Source: UBA8914 sp034002905 (GTDB lineage: Bacteria > Pseudomonadota > Alphaproteobacteria > UBA9219). From it: 6,471 bases of DNA. Positions 5,649 through 6,471 of the stretch are shown one piece after another. Location: the NCBI GenBank assembly GCA_034002905.1, contig JAVEZQ010000027.1, positions 1 to 6,471 on the forward strand, written 5' to 3'. The position numbers were made by a program, and so were the translations under genes. Numbering within the stretch: the first letter of the stretch is position 1; every line of letters starts with the position of its first letter. The notes beneath the pieces are model-generated. The model saw only the letters and a list, made by a program, of their open reading frames with translations, ran no database searches and had not been told where the DNA came from.

Positions 5649-6471
5649 ATGAATCTGTTTTCCCGTATCGGGGCAGCGGCCAAATACGCTGCCACCGGAC
5701 GATTGTCCATGTCTGCATTGTCGGGCGGCTTTGAAGGTGCGATGGCCAAGCGCAGGCTTATTGCGTGGAAAGCAACCGAGCAGAATATCAACGGCCTTGT
5801 CTCAAGCGGTGGCGATCTGCTGCGGGCACGGGCGCGGCAAATTGTGCGCTCTAACCCCTACGCATCAAATGCGGCAAATAGCTTTGTTTCAAACGCCATC
5901 GGCGATGGCATCCGCCCTTCGTGCCTGATTGAAGACGAGGTGCTGAAAGATGAGATTATCCAGCTTTGGAAAGACTGGGCGCTGGAAGCCGATGCCGATG
6001 GTCTGACAGACTTTTTCGGGATGCAGGCGCTTATCGCTCACGCCCTATTCGAAGCTGGCGAGTGTTTTATTCGCTTTCGGCCTCGGCGGGAGACTGACGG
6101 GCTTTCCGTCCCATTGCAGCTTCAACTTTTAGAAAGTGAGATGTTGCCGCTCTCCAAAACAGAAATGGGAGCCAGAGGCAACAGCATCCGGTGCGGGATC
6201 GAGTTTAACGGGATTGGCAAGCGTGTTGCCTATCATTTCTATCGCAAGCATCCAGGGGATAGCACAGAAAGCGGCAACAAGGGCGAGATTGTCCGCGTTC
6301 CTGCTTCCGAGGTGCTGCATATCTACCGCCCGCAACGCCCTGGACAAATCCGTGGGGTGCCGTGGATTGCGCCTGCGCTGGTTAAGCTGTTTTTGCTCGA
6401 CCAATATGATGACGCAGAACTGGATCGCAAGAAGGTTGCGGCCTTGTTCGCTGGGTTCATCACCAAGGATA
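5649..6471 (+). CDS. Phage portal protein, lambda gpB family (partial, 5' part)
   Basis: The frame is open from ATG at 5649 to the window edge: 274 codons of a family usually about 500 residues long, so the 3' half lies outside. Portal proteins form the dodecameric ring at one head vertex through which DNA is packaged and ejected. Family landmarks are visible: LLRARARQIVRSNPYASNAA (57-76), VSNAIGDGIRP (80-90), W-rich WKDWALEADADG (107-118), LIAHALFEAGE (128-138), VPLQLQLLESE (154-164), EVLHIYRPQRPGQIRGVPWI (221-240) and the end DAELDRKKVAALFAGF (255-270). AAGGA (5637-5641) is a well-placed ribosome-binding site. No frameshift or stop is seen, so this part of the module looks intact. It is co-transcribed with gpW. 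Confidence 0.93.
   Translation, partial: MNLFSRIGAAAKYAATGRLSMSALSGGFEGAMAKRRLIAWKATEQNINGLVSSGGDLLRARARQIVRSNPYASNAANSFVSNAIGDGIRPSCLIEDEVLKDEIIQLWKDWALEADADGLTDFFGMQALIAHALFEAGECFIRFRPRRETDGLSVPLQLQLLESEMLPLSKTEMGARGNSIRCGIEFNGIGKRVAYHFYRKHPGDSTESGNKGEIVRVPASEVLHIYRPQRPGQIRGVPWIAPALVKLFLLDQYDDAELDRKKVAALFAGFITKD

Noticed and set aside
5429..6471. Gene transfer agent cluster instead of a prophage
   Set aside because: The portal and gpW are lambda-type, whereas the well-known alphaproteobacterial GTA uses an HK97-type portal. Nothing GTA-specific is visible.
1..6471. CRISPR array, insertion sequence, integrase or toxin-antitoxin pair
   Set aside because: No regularly spaced direct repeats, transposase or integrase motifs, or recognisable toxin-antitoxin pair are seen in this window.

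Overview
The window is bacterial DNA of moderate G+C (roughly half, by eye) from a Gram-negative organism. That follows from the periplasmic adaptor gene and the FtsX/MacB-type permease with a large periplasmic domain. Gene style, a lambda-type head module and the TetR/HlyD/FtsX/ABC arrangement suggest a proteobacterium, perhaps an alphaproteobacterium. That placement is an impression and not a demonstration.

Region by region. Positions 1-456 hold no confidently identified gene. They contain a strong bidirectional terminator-like palindrome (81-120), one plausible small leftward ORF (307-444), a weaker small rightward ORF (121-252) and an AT-rich hairpin (287-308). Positions 434-479 carry a good sigma70-type promoter (TTGCCA, 17 bp, TATGAT) overlapped by nested palindromes, the expected layout for an autoregulatory TetR operator. 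Positions 495-4556 form one tight rightward operon: a TetR-family regulator, an HlyD-type membrane-fusion protein, an FtsX/MacB/DevC-like permease, its ATPase and a small cupin protein. The first three genes overlap by 4 bp each, and the later gaps are only 4 and 10 bp.

Positions 4600-5274 encode, on the opposite strand, an N6-adenine DNA methyltransferase-like protein. It has a recognisable SAM-binding half but no visible NPPY/F catalytic motif. From 5429 the window enters a phage head module: a gpW-like head-tail joining protein followed by the first 274 codons of a lambda gpB-type portal protein, which runs off the end. No terminase large subunit lies in front of gpW, where lambda-like modules normally have one. 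The window therefore probably crosses a boundary between a host operon and a prophage or prophage remnant, somewhere between about 4557 and 5428.

How the genes work together. The TetR protein probably represses its own operon until an unidentified ligand releases it. HlyD, permease and ATPase would then form an ATP-driven efflux or export complex across the envelope, probably with an outer-membrane channel encoded elsewhere. The cupin may bind or sense the exported compound or a related small molecule, which is inference. I see no convincing wholly new system here. The items most worth a second look are the exporter-cupin operon with its operator, the divergent small ORF sharing that control region, the methyltransferase-like protein lacking motif IV, and the phage module without a terminase.
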